Source of the DNA: Marinobacterium profundum
GTDB lineage: Bacteria; Pseudomonadota; Gammaproteobacteria; Pseudomonadales; Balneatricaceae
DNA length: 64,000 bases
NCBI RefSeq assembly: GCF_001528745.1
Contig: NZ_BCNS01000100.1
Span: 1-64,000, forward strand
Reading direction: 5' to 3'
Below are positions 20,225 through 29,290 of this stretch, piece after piece. Both the position numbers and the translations under genes were made by a program. The notes under the pieces are model-generated. The model ran no database searches. It was given only the letters and a program-made list of their open reading frames with translations, and was not told where the DNA came from. Each line of letters starts with the position of its first letter. Position 1 is the stretch's first letter.

Positions 20225-20437
20225 AGAATGGGAACAATGATGCAGTCAAAACATCCATTTCTGCGCTTTGGCATTGGCGACCGCAAACGCAGCGGGAAAT
20301 TATTCACCAGCGAGCATCGGCACTTTTGGAAAACGTACACACTAGGCAATGCGGCCTCTGGAATCCTTTTTTACGTTTTTAAAACTTCATTATGGAAATC
20401 ACCCACCGACCGGAGAGCACACTAACTATTGATATTT

Positions 20438-20447
20438 TTGTATACAA
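20438..20447. promoter_or_regulatory. GntR-type operator TTGTATACAA before the purine permease
   Basis: Perfect 10-bp palindrome, 109 bp before the permease start. Its TATACA core is also a plausible -10 hexamer. The surrounding 460-bp divergent region (20096-20555) has no gene. Confidence 0.7.
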
Positions 20448-20459
20448 TCCTAGAATACA

Positions 20460-20481
20460 CCAGACTGCAGCGTCAGTCTGG
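20460..20481 (+). other. Leader hairpin before the purine permease
   Basis: CCAGACTG / CAGTCTGG, a perfect 8-bp inverted repeat with loop CAGCGT, 75 bp before the permease start and directly after the candidate operator/-10. It would form in the 5' leader RNA. No T run. It does not resemble the purine riboswitch fold. Confidence 0.45.
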
Positions 20482-20555
20482 TATTGCAACAGCCAGTCCA
20501 CTACAACGGTGAGCAACCGCTCGCAATACCAATAAAGAAATGAGGAGCACGCGTC

Positions 20556-21908
20556 GTGGCGAGCATTCAACAAGAACAAGATGCCGCTCATTCCATGAAT
20601 GAGCCACAGACCCGCGGACCGCTTGATCGCTTTTTTAAACTGAGCGAGCACAAGACTAACGTCCGCACCGAACTGATCGCAGGCATGACAACCTTTGTCA
20701 CCATGGCCTACATCATTTTTGTGAACCCCAATATCATGGCCGATGCCGGCATCGACCATGGCGCTGCCTTCGTGGCCACCTGCATAGGTGCAGCCCTGGC
20801 CTGCTTCCTCATGGGACTCTACGCCAACTGGCCGGTCGGGCTGGCACCCGGCATGGGCCTGAACGCCTTCTTTACCTACACCGTGGTCGGTGACATGGGC
20901 TACAACTGGGAAATCGCTCTGGGAGCCGTATTCCTGTCCGGCATCCTGTTTGTGATCCTCAGTTTCTGGCATATCCGCGAGTGGCTGCTCAACAGCATCC
21001 CCTCCAGCCTGCGCTTTGCCATGGGCGCGGGTGTGGGACTCTTCCTGGGTATTATCGGTCTGAAAACCGCCGGTATCGTCGTCGACAGCCCGGCTACTCT
21101 GATCACCATGGGCTCCTTTACCGAACCTTCGGTGCTACTGGCCGCACTCTGTTTTCTGATGATCGCCGTGCTGTCGCACCTGCGCGTGTTTGGCGCTGTG
21201 CTGATCAGCATAATGACCGTGACCCTGATCGGCTGGGGCCTTGGCCTGGTGGAATATCGCGGCCTGGTCTCAATGCCACCGAGCCTTGGACCCACCTTCC
21301 TGGCCATGGATATCGTCGGCGCTTTTGACGTTGCCATGATCAGCGTGATTCTGGCTTTCCTGTTCGTCAACATGTTCGATACCGCAGGCACCCTGATGGC
21401 GGTGGCGCACCGCGCCAACCTGATCCGTGAAGACGGCTATATCGAGAACATGAGCAAGGCCCTCAAGGCCGACAGCAGCTCCAGCGTAATCGGCTCCCTG
21501 GTGGGTTGCCCGCCAGTGACCAGCTATGTTGAAAGCGCTTCAGGCATCGCCGCTGGCGGTCGCACAGGCCTGACCGCCGTTACCGTGGGTGTACTCTTTG
21601 CCGCCGCTGTTTTCCTGGCACCCCTGGCCGGCATGATTCCGGCCTACGCCACCGCCGGCGCGCTTATCTACGTTGCGATGCTGATGATGGGCGGCCTGAG
21701 CCAGATCGAATGGGAAGATCAGACCGACATGATCCCGGCCATAGTGACCGTGGTCATGATGCCGCTGACCTTCTCCATCGCCAACGGCATAGCGCTGGGC
21801 TTTGTAACCTACACCGTCATGAAGGTGTGCACCGGACAGCAGAGCAAGATATCCGCCGCTATGTACGTGCTCTGTGCGATTTTCATCGCCAAGTTCGTCT
21901 TCCTGTGA
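20556..21908 (+). CDS. NCS2 family purine permease (AzgA-like)
   Basis: Inner-membrane proton symporter for guanine/hypoxanthine-type bases, 450 residues, with 12 or more hydrophobic segments. The N-terminal TNVRTELIAGMTTFVTMAYI-type segment (positions 31-50), VNPNIMADAG, GMGLNAFF and the NMFDTAGTLMAVA block place it in the AzgA/GhxP/AdeP branch of NCS2, not the UraA/XanQ branch. GTG start 8 bp after GAGGAG. It is divergent from gntR and preceded by a perfect TTGTATACAA site. It probably imports guanine or hypoxanthine for GuaD/XdhAB. Confidence 0.9.
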   Translation: MASIQQEQDAAHSMNEPQTRGPLDRFFKLSEHKTNVRTELIAGMTTFVTMAYIIFVNPNIMADAGIDHGAAFVATCIGAALACFLMGLYANWPVGLAPGMGLNAFFTYTVVGDMGYNWEIALGAVFLSGILFVILSFWHIREWLLNSIPSSLRFAMGAGVGLFLGIIGLKTAGIVVDSPATLITMGSFTEPSVLLAALCFLMIAVLSHLRVFGAVLISIMTVTLIGWGLGLVEYRGLVSMPPSLGPTFLAMDIVGAFDVAMISVILAFLFVNMFDTAGTLMAVAHRANLIREDGYIENMSKALKADSSSSVIGSLVGCPPVTSYVESASGIAAGGRTGLTAVTVGVLFAAAVFLAPLAGMIPAYATAGALIYVAMLMMGGLSQIEWEDQTDMIPAIVTVVMMPLTFSIANGIALGFVTYTVMKVCTGQQSKISAAMYVLCAIFIAKFVFL

Positions 21909-22012
21909 TTCCAGGAGCCTGACTCGTCCTCCGCCGGTACAACCGGCGGCATCCGACAGGACTCCCTAACCCCGGCCAGAGGCTGCAACCCAGCAGCCTC
22001 GGCCACAACACC

Positions 22013-22044
22013 TGCAGCGGCTTCACGGCCGCTGCGGGTCTTTT
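22013..22044 (+). terminator. Terminator of the purine permease gene
   Basis: GCAGCGGC / GCCGCTGC stem with a 6-nt loop followed by GGGTCTTTT, about 105 bp after the permease stop codon and just before the LysE/RhtB gene. Confidence 0.65.
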
Positions 22045-22064
22045 GCTATTGGGAATAATGACTG

Positions 22065-22685
22065 ATGCTGCTGGAAACCTGGTTACTTTTTACCGCCGCG
22101 ATCTTCGTGGTGATACTGATTCCCGGCCCGCTGTCGCTGCTGATGGTTAGCAACAGCCTGAACTACGGCATTCTGCGTACCACACCCGCCTTTCTCGGCG
22201 GTGTCAGCGCCTCGGTGCTGCTGCTTACCGCCTCCGCCCTGGGCCTGGGCGCACTGCTGATGGCCTCGGAACAGCTGTTCAGCGCCCTGAAGATCGCCGG
22301 TGCCCTCTATCTGTTCTATCTGGCATGGCGCAGCTGGCGTGAAGCCAGCCACCTGAATGCCTGCTCCCTGGCCGAAAAGCAGCCTGTCCCGGGTTTCAAA
22401 GTCATGTTCTGGCAGGCCTTCGGCCTGGGTGCCAGCAATCCCAAGGACATTCTGTTCTTCGCCGCCTTCCTGCCCCAGTTCATCAGCGCCGACAGCCCCC
22501 TGCTGGCACAGCTGCTGATCATGATTGTCACCTGGGCCTGTGCCGACCTGATCTGCAAGCTGGGCTACGGCCTCTGCGCCCGCGGCGCAGCACGTTTCAT
22601 GACAACCGCATCGAGCCGCGCCTGGTTTAGCCGTTTTACCGCCGGCATCTTCGCCAGCGCAGGGGCCGCGGCTCTGCTGAGCCGG

Positions 22686-22688
<3 letters not shown>
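22065..22688 (+). CDS. LysE/RhtB family amino-acid exporter
   Basis: A 207-residue inner-membrane protein with about six hydrophobic segments. The N-terminal IPGPLSLLMVSNSLNYG block corresponds to the LysE/RhtB PGP motif, and there is a central FWQAFGLGASNPKDILFFAAFLPQF-type segment (positions 106-130). Family members export homoserine, threonine, lysine and related molecules, and the substrate here is unknown. It is flanked by hairpin terminators, so it is probably monocistronic. Its presence inside a purine-degradation island may be incidental. Confidence 0.82.
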
Positions 22689-22889
<201 letters not shown>

Positions 22890-22890
<1 letters not shown>

Positions 22891-22920
22891 CCGCAGGGCT
22901 TTTCGGCCGCTGCGGTTTTT
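22890..22920 (+). terminator. Terminator after the RhtB gene and repeat tract
   Basis: CCGCAG / CTGCGG outer stem with an inner GGC...GCC segment, followed by TTTTT. It faces the 3' end of uraH 28 bp later. Confidence 0.7.
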
Positions 22921-22948
22921 ATGATGTCGATTAAGAGCCTGCGGCGGA

Positions 22949-23302
22949 TCAGCTGCCGCGGTAGGTCGAATAGCTGTACGGCGAAATCAGCAGCGGTACA
23001 TGATAGTGATCGTCTTCAGCCGAGATGCCAAAGCGCAGCACAACCTGATCGAGGAAAGCAGGCTCGGGCATTTCCACACCCAGGGCGCGGTAGTAGTCGC
23101 CGGCGTGGAACAGCAGCTCGTACACACCGGCAACAAAAGCGTCGCCTTCCAGTACAGGGCTGTCACAGCGACCATCATCATTAGTGACAGTGGTCAGAAC
23201 CAGCTCGCGCTCCTGCCCCACAATACGATAAAGATCAATGCGGATTTCATTGCCCGGACGGCCGTGAGCGGCATCCAGCACATGCGTGGTCAAATATCCC
23301 AT
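22949..23302 (-). CDS. uraH: 5-hydroxyisourate hydrolase
   Basis: Transthyretin-like enzyme that hydrolyses 5-hydroxyisourate (from PuuD) to OHCU. The 117-residue protein starts MGYLTTHVLDAAHGRPG (first catalytic His in THVLD), contains FHAGDYY and ends with the signature tetrapeptide YRGS. Length is typical (about 115). It is transcribed divergently from puuE-uraD-alc-allA, with a perfect TTGTACACAA site in the shared 423-bp region. No signal peptide, so it is cytoplasmic. Confidence 0.95.
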   Translation of the reverse strand: MGYLTTHVLDAAHGRPGNEIRIDLYRIVGQERELVLTTVTNDDGRCDSPVLEGDAFVAGVYELLFHAGDYYRALGVEMPEPAFLDQVVLRFGISAEDDHYHVPLLISPYSYSTYRGS

Positions 23303-23459
23303 TGGTTCAAGAGGCCTCCTGCATCTGCACCCGACTCTCGAGTGCCATGCCCTTGCGCCCCACCTCCTCTTCGATCAAGTCAGCTGACGTTACACCCCAT
23401 ATCGCACCTATATGCGGCCAGGGCAGTTTCAGAAATAATATACACAGTTTTAAATTTTT

Positions 23460-23469
23460 TTGTACACAA
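23460..23469. promoter_or_regulatory. GntR-type operator TTGTACACAA upstream of uraH
   Basis: Match to the TTGTAYACAA motif in an AT-rich stretch, 158 bp from the uraH start on the minus strand and 257 bp from the puuE start. Within the divergent uraH/puuE region (23303-23725), which has no gene. Confidence 0.65.
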
Positions 23470-23612
23470 AAGTACCAACAACTTGACACTCAGCATCGTA
23501 ATCAGCCCCTCGACACCGCCATCCGAGGCACCCAGAATACATTGGTGCCCAGCTAAAGCGGCCTGATCACCCGACCAGCGACCTTTTATCACACAAACAA
23601 ATGGCAAATTTA

Positions 23613-23642
23613 TTTACAATGACTAATATTTTTTGTATACAA
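23613..23642 (+). promoter_or_regulatory. puuE promoter overlapped by a GntR-type operator
   Basis: TTTACA (23613-23618), a 17-bp spacer and TATACA (23636-23641) form a candidate sigma70 promoter. The palindrome TTGTATACAA at 23633-23642 covers the -10 box, so a bound repressor would exclude RNA polymerase. The puuE start is 83 bp downstream. Confidence 0.6.
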
Positions 23643-23725
23643 TAAAGCACATCAAGGCTTCCGCGGTTACCGCACCAAGCCGAACCCGACAATCTGTCAC
23701 TGGAATATTGAGAAGGAGTCGCCCT

Positions 23726-24649
23726 GTGAGCAATGATTACCCACGCGACCTGATTGGCTACGGTGCCAATCCCCCGCACCCCCGCTGGCCGGGCGACGCG
23801 CGTATCGCAATCTCTTTCGTACTCAACTACGAAGAGGGTGGCGAGCGCTGCATCCTGCACGGGGACAAGGAATCCGAAGCCTTTTTGTCGGAAATGGTGT
23901 CAGCTCAGCCGCTCCAGGGCGAACGCAACATGAGCATGGAGTCGCTTTACGAGTATGGCAGCCGCGTGGGTGTCTGGCGTCTGCTGCGCCTGTTCAAGAA
24001 ACACGATATTCCGCTGACCATCTTTGCCGTCGCCATGGCCGCCGAGCGCAACCCCGAAGTCATTCAGGCCATGCACGCCGCCGGCCACGAGATCTGCAGC
24101 CACGGTTACCGCTGGATCGACTATCAGTATATGGATGAATCTGAAGAGCGCGATCACATGCAGCGCGCCATCGACATCCTGACCCGGATTACCGGCGAAC
24201 GTCCGCTGGGCTGGTACACCGGCCGTACTGGCCCGAACACCCGCAATCTGGTGATGCAGGAAGGTGGTTTCCTTTACGACTCTGACACCTATGACGACGA
24301 CCTGCCGTACTGGGCCGACAATAACGGCAAAGGACACCTGGTTATCCCCTACACTCTGGATACCAATGATATGCGCTTCTCCCAGGCACAGGGTTTCAAC
24401 TGCGGTGATCAGTTCTACCAGTACCTGAAAGACGCCTTCGATGTGCTCTACGAGGAAGGCGCCGAGGCACCGAAGATGCTGTCCATCGGCATGCACTGCC
24501 GCCTGCTCGGTCGCCCGGCGCGCATGGCCGCGCTGGAGAAGTTTATCAAGTATGCCAACAGCCACGACAAGGTCTGGTTCAGCCGCCGCGTCGATATAGC
24601 CCGCCACTGGCATGAAACCCATCCGTACAAGGCCGGGGAGTCCAAATGA
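23726..24649 (+). CDS. puuE: Allantoinase PuuE
   Basis: Hydrolyses allantoin to allantoate. This is the polysaccharide-deacetylase-like, metal-independent type of allantoinase, not the amidohydrolase type. The 307-residue protein begins VSNDYPRDLIGYG and has the conserved blocks ISFVLNYEEGGE, SHGYRWIDYQ and GWYTGRTGPNTR. GTG start at 23726 follows AGAAGGAG by 7 bp; an open frame further upstream covers the promoter and is not coding. It overlaps uraD by 4 bp and heads the operon puuE-uraD-alc-allA. Length matches pseudomonad PuuE (308). Confidence 0.95.
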   Translation: MSNDYPRDLIGYGANPPHPRWPGDARIAISFVLNYEEGGERCILHGDKESEAFLSEMVSAQPLQGERNMSMESLYEYGSRVGVWRLLRLFKKHDIPLTIFAVAMAAERNPEVIQAMHAAGHEICSHGYRWIDYQYMDESEERDHMQRAIDILTRITGERPLGWYTGRTGPNTRNLVMQEGGFLYDSDTYDDDLPYWADNNGKGHLVIPYTLDTNDMRFSQAQGFNCGDQFYQYLKDAFDVLYEEGAEAPKMLSIGMHCRLLGRPARMAALEKFIKYANSHDKVWFSRRVDIARHWHETHPYKAGESK

Positions 24650-25173
24650 GCCCGTTCAAGACCTGCACCCCCAGCACACTGAGTCGCGCAGCCTTCATCC
24701 AGCTGCTGGGTGATATCTATGAGCACTCCGCCTGGGTCGCTGAGCAGACCTTCGATCAGGCACAGGCCGAGAACAACACAACGGAGCTCGACAGCGTCGA
24801 GTCGCTGCACGCTCTTATGGCTGCGCAACTTATGCAGGCCTCACACCAGGCCCAGCTGGCACTGATCAATGCCCACCCGGATCTCGCTGGCAAGGCCGCC
24901 GTGCGCGGTGAGCTGACCGCAGCCTCCACCTCCGAGCAGGCCGGCGCCGGTATCAGCGAGTGCAATGCGCAAGAGTTTGCCCGCTTCACCGAGCTCAACG
25001 CGGCCTATAAAGACAAATTCAAGTTCCCTTTCATCATGGCGGTGAAAGGCAGTAATCGGCACCAGATACTGGCGGCGTTCGAAGAACGCATCCAGAACAG
25101 CCACGAACAGGAGTTCGCGCGCGCACTGGCCGAAATTAACAATATTGCGCTGTTCCGGCTGCAGACTCTTTAA
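24646..25173 (+). CDS. uraD: OHCU decarboxylase
   Basis: Decarboxylates 2-oxo-4-hydroxy-4-carboxy-5-ureidoimidazoline to S-allantoin, following UraH. The 175-residue protein has the family blocks LLGDIYEHSAWVAE, LINAHPDLAGKAA with the catalytic His, LTAASTSEQAGAG and FKFPFIMAVKG. Length is typical (about 170). Its start overlaps the puuE stop, and alc follows after 56 bp. Gene order puuE-uraD-alc-allA is shared with pseudomonads. Confidence 0.95.
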   Translation: MSPFKTCTPSTLSRAAFIQLLGDIYEHSAWVAEQTFDQAQAENNTTELDSVESLHALMAAQLMQASHQAQLALINAHPDLAGKAAVRGELTAASTSEQAGAGISECNAQEFARFTELNAAYKDKFKFPFIMAVKGSNRHQILAAFEERIQNSHEQEFARALAEINNIALFRLQTL

Positions 25174-25229
25174 GGACTAACCCCAAGAGCTGACCCGCGA
25201 CAGGCAAAGACCCAATGGACAAGGACATT

Positions 25230-26225
25230 ATGAGCACAGAGAATTTCGACAAGTACATCAACCTGGCCGACGCGCGCCTGGGCACCAAGGCCATCTCCGT
25301 CACTGACGACTGGTTTGCCGACGTGAACCGCCTGTTCCAGCCGGATGCGGCTGTGTGGAAAGAAGGCGTATTCGATGATAACGGCAAATGGATGGATGGC
25401 TGGGAATCCCGCCGCAAACGCTTTGAAGGTTACGACTCCGCCGTAATCCGCCTTGGCGTGCCCGGCACCATCAAGGGTTTCGATATAGACACCAGCTTTT
25501 TCACCGGCAACTTCCCGCCGTCCGCTTCTATCGACGCCTGCTTCTGCGCCGAAGGCGAACCCAATGAAGACAGCCGCTGGGAAGAGATACTGACCTCGGT
25601 CGAGCTGCAGGGCAACAGCCATCACCTGCACGCCATTGCCGATGGCCGCGCCTGGACGCACCTGCGTCTTAACATCTACCCCGATGGCGGCGTGGCCCGT
25701 CTGCGCGTTTACGGCGTACCCTTCCGCGACTGGAGTGCACATAACAGCAGCGAACAGGTCGACCTGGCCTCGGCCCTGAATGGCGGCCGCGCCCTGGCTT
25801 GCAGCGACGAGCACTTCGGTCGCATGAGCAATATCCTCAACCCTGGCCGCGGTATCAATATGGGGGATGGCTGGGAAACCGCCCGTCGCCGCACACCGGG
25901 CAATGACTGGGTTATCATCGCCCTGGGTCACCCCGGTGAAATCGAACAGATAGTGGTCGATACCCTCCACTTCAAGGGCAACTACCCGGACAGCTGCTCT
26001 ATTCAGGCGGCCTATGTTGAAGGTGGCACCGACTCCCAGATCGAGGCACGCAGCCTGTACTGGCGTGAACTGCTTCCCTCGCAGAAACTGGAAATGCACC
26101 AGGAACACAGCTTCGCAGCCCAGATCAAGGATCTTGGCCCGGTTACGCATGTGCGCCTGAACATCTTCCCCGATGGTGGTGTGAGCCGGCTGCGCCTGCT
26201 CGGCCGCATCGCCAAGAAAGCCTGA
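25230..26225 (+). CDS. alc: Allantoicase
   Basis: Converts allantoate to ureidoglycolate and urea. The 331-residue protein consists of two homologous beta-jelly-roll halves. Each contains a GWE(S/T)(R)R segment (about residues 57 and 217) and a [12 protein letters not shown]- or [12 protein letters not shown]-type segment (about 146 and 308), an internal duplication characteristic of the family. I chose ATG 25230 ([18 protein letters not shown]), which follows AAGGA; an ATG at 25215 would add five residues. It lies between uraD and allA, 11 bp before the latter. Confidence 0.95.
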   Translation: MSTENFDKYINLADARLGTKAISVTDDWFADVNRLFQPDAAVWKEGVFDDNGKWMDGWESRRKRFEGYDSAVIRLGVPGTIKGFDIDTSFFTGNFPPSASIDACFCAEGEPNEDSRWEEILTSVELQGNSHHLHAIADGRAWTHLRLNIYPDGGVARLRVYGVPFRDWSAHNSSEQVDLASALNGGRALACSDEHFGRMSNILNPGRGINMGDGWETARRRTPGNDWVIIALGHPGEIEQIVVDTLHFKGNYPDSCSIQAAYVEGGTDSQIEARSLYWRELLPSQKLEMHQEHSFAAQIKDLGPVTHVRLNIFPDGGVSRLRLLGRIAKKA

Positions 26226-26236
26226 GGCCCGTCGCC

Positions 26237-26737
26237 ATGCAGAGGTTAAAGATTGAAACCCTGAACCCGGAGGCCTTCGCCCCCTTCGGAGATCTGATCG
26301 GCAGCGAGGGTCATGATTTTTTCATGATCAACAATGGCTCCACGCGCCGTTACCATCGTCTGGCCGAGGTGGAAACCGGCAACGAGGGCACGCCGATTAT
26401 CAGTATTTTCCGGGCTCAGACACTCCCCATGCCCCTGCGGGTACGCATGATGGAACGTCACCCCTTGGGCAGCCAGGCCTTTATTCCGATGCGTGGCAAT
26501 CCGTTTCTGATTCTGGTGGCGCCACCGGGGGATGATCTGACATCATCCCAGTTGCGTGCCTTTTACAGCGACGGTACCCAGGGCGTGAACTATCGCCCAG
26601 GCGTCTGGCACCACCCGATTCTGGCACTGACCGATCAGGACGAATTTCTGGTGGTCGACCGTGCCGGGCCCGGCAACAACTGTGACGAATTTTTCTTTGC
26701 CGACAGCGAAGAAATAATGCTCGACCCAGAGCTCTGA
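26237..26737 (+). CDS. allA: Ureidoglycolate lyase
   Basis: Splits ureidoglycolate into glyoxylate and urea, the last purine-specific step. The 166-residue cupin-like protein has EAFAPFGDLIG, FRAQTLPMPLRVRMMERHPLGSQAF-type segments (positions 55-79) and the YRPGVWHHPILAL metal/active-site block. Length fits AllA (160-170). It is the last gene of the puuE operon, and its product glyoxylate is the substrate of Gcl encoded at 32628. Confidence 0.94.
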   Translation: MQRLKIETLNPEAFAPFGDLIGSEGHDFFMINNGSTRRYHRLAEVETGNEGTPIISIFRAQTLPMPLRVRMMERHPLGSQAFIPMRGNPFLILVAPPGDDLTSSQLRAFYSDGTQGVNYRPGVWHHPILALTDQDEFLVVDRAGPGNNCDEFFFADSEEIMLDPEL

Positions 26738-26878
26738 AATTTAGAGCACCAAAAACTCAACTATTAACCACAACTAGCAGCAATTTGGAGCCGGGAAGCA
26801 GTCGCCCCAGAGCGTACTGAGCAGTTACCCAGGTTCAGTCACTGGCCCCCCGGGGCCGGTGCATCTGAGGAGCGAATT

Positions 26879-28084
26879 ATGGATCCGCATATTACTGAAT
26901 GGCTCAACCTGACCGCCCGCTGGGTACACATGATCGTAGGCATTGCCTGGATCGGAGCGTCTTTCTACTTCGTCTGGCTCGAAAACCATCTTGACCGCAG
27001 CAATCCCCGTGAAGGCCTGTCCGGCGATCTCTGGGCCATCCATGGCGGCGGCATTTACCACCTGGAAAAGTACAAGCTGGCGCCACCGAAAATGCCGGAA
27101 GAGCTGCACTGGTTCAAGTGGGAAGCCTACGCCACCTGGCTCAGCGGCATGGCGCTGCTGACCATAGTGTTCTATCTGAATGCCGACCTCTATCTGGTTG
27201 CACCGGGCTCAGACATGAACCCGACCACCGCCATTGCCATAGGCGTGGGTGCACTGATTGCAGGCTGGTTTATCTATGATTTCCTGTGCGACTCAGCCCT
27301 TGGCAAGCAGCCTGCCCTGCTCGGCGCCCTGCTGTTCGTATTGCTCATCGGTGCCGCCTGGGGCCTGAGCCTGGTGTTCAGCGGTCGCGGTGCCTTTATC
27401 CACGTGGGCGCCATTATAGGCACCATGATGGTGGGTAACGTATTTCGCGTCATCATGCCGGGGCAGCGTGCTCTGGTAGGCGCCATTGAAGCCAAGCGCG
27501 AGCCCGACCCAACACTGCCAGCCAAGGCCCTGCTGCGCTCGCGTCATAACAACTACCTGACACTGCCTGTGCTGTTCATCATGATCAGCAACCATTTCCC
27601 GAGCACCTATGGCAGCGCATCCAACTGGATGATTCTGGCAGCTCTGGCGGTACTGAGTGTACTGGTTCGCCATTACTTCAACACCCGTCACGAAAGCCAG
27701 AAACTGGCCTGGACCCTGCCAGCCGCTGCGCTGGGCATGGTTGCCCTGGCCTTTGTCACCAAGCCGGATACAGCGCCGACAAGCGTTGAAACCGCTAGCG
27801 GCCGACCCGCCGCGGTTCAGAGCGTGAAGTTCGACGCCGTATACAATGTGATTCAGCAGCGCTGCGCCAGCTGCCATTCCGCCACGCCCTCCAGCCCGGC
27901 CTTCAGCACCGCACCCGGAGGCGTTATCATGGATGAACCCGGCCAGATCAAGCAGCTGGCCTCGCGTATCCATGCCCAGGCTGTTGCCAGCAATATAATG
28001 CCGCTGGGCAATATCACCAATATGACCCAGGAAGAACGCAACCTGCTCGGCAACTGGATTGCCGCAGGCGCACCCACCGAGTAA
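26879..28084 (+). CDS. puuD: Membrane urate oxidase (urate hydroxylase) PuuD with C-terminal cytochrome c domain
   Basis: Oxidises urate to 5-hydroxyisourate and passes electrons to the respiratory chain. The 401-residue protein has an N-terminal domain of about eight hydrophobic segments (residues 10-310; WVHMIVGIAWIGASFYFVW is at 18-36). A C-terminal cytochrome c domain carries the haem site Cys329-x-x-Cys332-His333 (CASCH) and a distal Met in NIMPLGN. This is the PuuD architecture rather than soluble uricase or HpxO. It stands 141 bp after allA, has GAGGAGCG before the ATG and is followed by a terminator, so it may have its own promoter. Confidence 0.95.
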   Translation: MDPHITEWLNLTARWVHMIVGIAWIGASFYFVWLENHLDRSNPREGLSGDLWAIHGGGIYHLEKYKLAPPKMPEELHWFKWEAYATWLSGMALLTIVFYLNADLYLVAPGSDMNPTTAIAIGVGALIAGWFIYDFLCDSALGKQPALLGALLFVLLIGAAWGLSLVFSGRGAFIHVGAIIGTMMVGNVFRVIMPGQRALVGAIEAKREPDPTLPAKALLRSRHNNYLTLPVLFIMISNHFPSTYGSASNWMILAALAVLSVLVRHYFNTRHESQKLAWTLPAAALGMVALAFVTKPDTAPTSVETASGRPAAVQSVKFDAVYNVIQQRCASCHSATPSSPAFSTAPGGVIMDEPGQIKQLASRIHAQAVASNIMPLGNITNMTQEERNLLGNWIAAGAPTE

Positions 28085-28110
28085 CAACCCAGAATTACTG
28101 CAATTCCCTC

Positions 28111-28144
28111 AGCCGCCCCGACTCTCGTCAGGGTGGCTTTTTTG
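28111..28144 (+). terminator. Terminator of puuD
   Basis: AGCCGCCC / GGGTGGCT stem (one G-U pair) followed by TTTTTT, 27 bp after the puuD stop. Confidence 0.85.
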
Positions 28145-28292
28145 TGTTCCCCCGCTACCTAGCAAAGGTTCAGATCCCTCGAAACACAAAAAAACAGCCC
28201 AATTTGTATCCATATAAAAATATAAGTGCATACGAAATTCAGACCGAATATTCATGAAAAACCTGTAAACACAACAACAATAAGGACAGCTG

Positions 28293-29015
28293 ATGATCCG
28301 CAAAAGAAATATCCTCGCCCTCATGCTGGGTAGCACCCTTGCCGGCTCCGCCAGTGCCGAAATGCTCTGGAGCGACTTCAGCCTTAGCTACCTTAATGGC
28401 CGTGATTACGAAGTCGTGACTCCCAGCGGCAAGATGGAGACCGTCACCTTTGAGCACGCCAGCGGACACAGCTGGGGAGATACCTTTCTGTTCATTGATC
28501 GTCTGATGCCAGACGAGCGCGACAGTACCTTCTATGGCGAATTTGCGCCCCGCCTGAGTCTGTCGTCACTCAGCGGTAGGGATCTGAACGCCGGCCCCAT
28601 CCAGGATGTACTGCTGGCCGGCACCTGGGAGATGGGGGATGGTTTCGACAACCAGCTCTATGGAATAGGATTTGCACTTAAGGTACCGGGTTTTCGCTAC
28701 TTCAACCTGAATCTGTACAAGGCCAGCAATGACAAGTGGGACGACGACGAGCAGCTCACTCTGAGCTGGGCTTATCCCTTCAGCATCGACAATGCCGACT
28801 TCCTGCTTGATGGCTTCCTGGACTGGTCCAGCAGCTCAGATACCAATGCCTCTGAGATGAACTTCACCCCGCAGCTGAAGTGGAATGCCGGCAAGCATCT
28901 GGGATTAAAGGCACCACTGTACGTCGGAATGGAGTATTCCCACTGGAACAACAAGTTTGGCATTCAGGACCGTAACGAGCGCAATGCCTCCCTACTGCTA
29001 AAATGGCATTTCTGA
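28293..29015 (+). CDS. Tsx/OmpK-like nucleoside-specific outer-membrane channel
   Basis: A 240-residue outer-membrane protein with a Sec signal peptide (cleavage likely after LAGSASA, residue 22) and a beta-rich, aromatic-alternating sequence ending in Phe (LLLKWHF), typical of porins. The WSDFSLSYL start, the acidic tyrosine-rich segments and EYSHWNNKFGI resemble the Tsx/OmpK family of nucleoside channels. Its place between puuD and a purine permease suggests uptake of nucleosides or bases across the outer membrane (inference). SD-like AAGGA 9 bp before the ATG. A TTTGTATCC sequence upstream is only a partial match to the regulon motif. Confidence 0.75.
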   Translation: MIRKRNILALMLGSTLAGSASAEMLWSDFSLSYLNGRDYEVVTPSGKMETVTFEHASGHSWGDTFLFIDRLMPDERDSTFYGEFAPRLSLSSLSGRDLNAGPIQDVLLAGTWEMGDGFDNQLYGIGFALKVPGFRYFNLNLYKASNDKWDDDEQLTLSWAYPFSIDNADFLLDGFLDWSSSSDTNASEMNFTPQLKWNAGKHLGLKAPLYVGMEYSHWNNKFGIQDRNERNASLLLKWHF

Positions 29016-29126
29016 TCGAGCATTTCGTCGTTGTTGTCAGGCGCTCCTGCGCCTGGCGATAACGACGGATCAGCGACCACAGACGGGGCGAGCGCCCATT
29101 CAGTCTGATTACGCGACAAGTTAAAA

Positions 29127-29136
29127 TTGTGTACAT
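29127..29136. promoter_or_regulatory. Degenerate GntR-type operator before the second permease
   Basis: TTGTGTACAT matches TTGTAYACAA at 8 of 10 positions and lies 155 bp before the NCS2 gene at 29291, in AT-rich DNA. Low confidence on its own. Confidence 0.4.
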
Positions 29137-29189
29137 TATTCTGAATTATTATAGACATTAATTTTTCCATCCCCTATATTGGTCACTAC

Positions 29190-29205
29190 CTGACCAACTA
29201 GTCAG
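29190..29205. promoter_or_regulatory. RutR-like operator before the second permease
   Basis: CTGACCAACTAGTCAG has the YTGAC-N6-GTCAG layout of the two xdhA operators and matches the E. coli RutR consensus TTGACCAnnTGGTCAA at 11 of 14 defined positions. It overlaps a second inverted repeat, TTGGTCA-N5-TGACCAA (29179-29197). It lies 85 bp before the permease start. Confidence 0.6.
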
Positions 29206-29290
29206 CATTGTCAAAACCCGTTATCTCGCGACGGTTACGGCCCTCGCCACAACCAGCTCTTCATAACAATAACTAGGGTAGGCACTTACC

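Noticed and set aside
23633-23725. Upstream extension of puuE to an ATA/TTG-type start
   Set aside because: The extension lies over the operator/promoter and is not conserved-looking. GTG 23726 follows AGAAGGAG.
28202-28211. TTTGTATCCA as another GntR-type operator before the porin gene
   Set aside because: Only the left half matches TTGTAYACAA and the palindrome is broken, so I do not count it.
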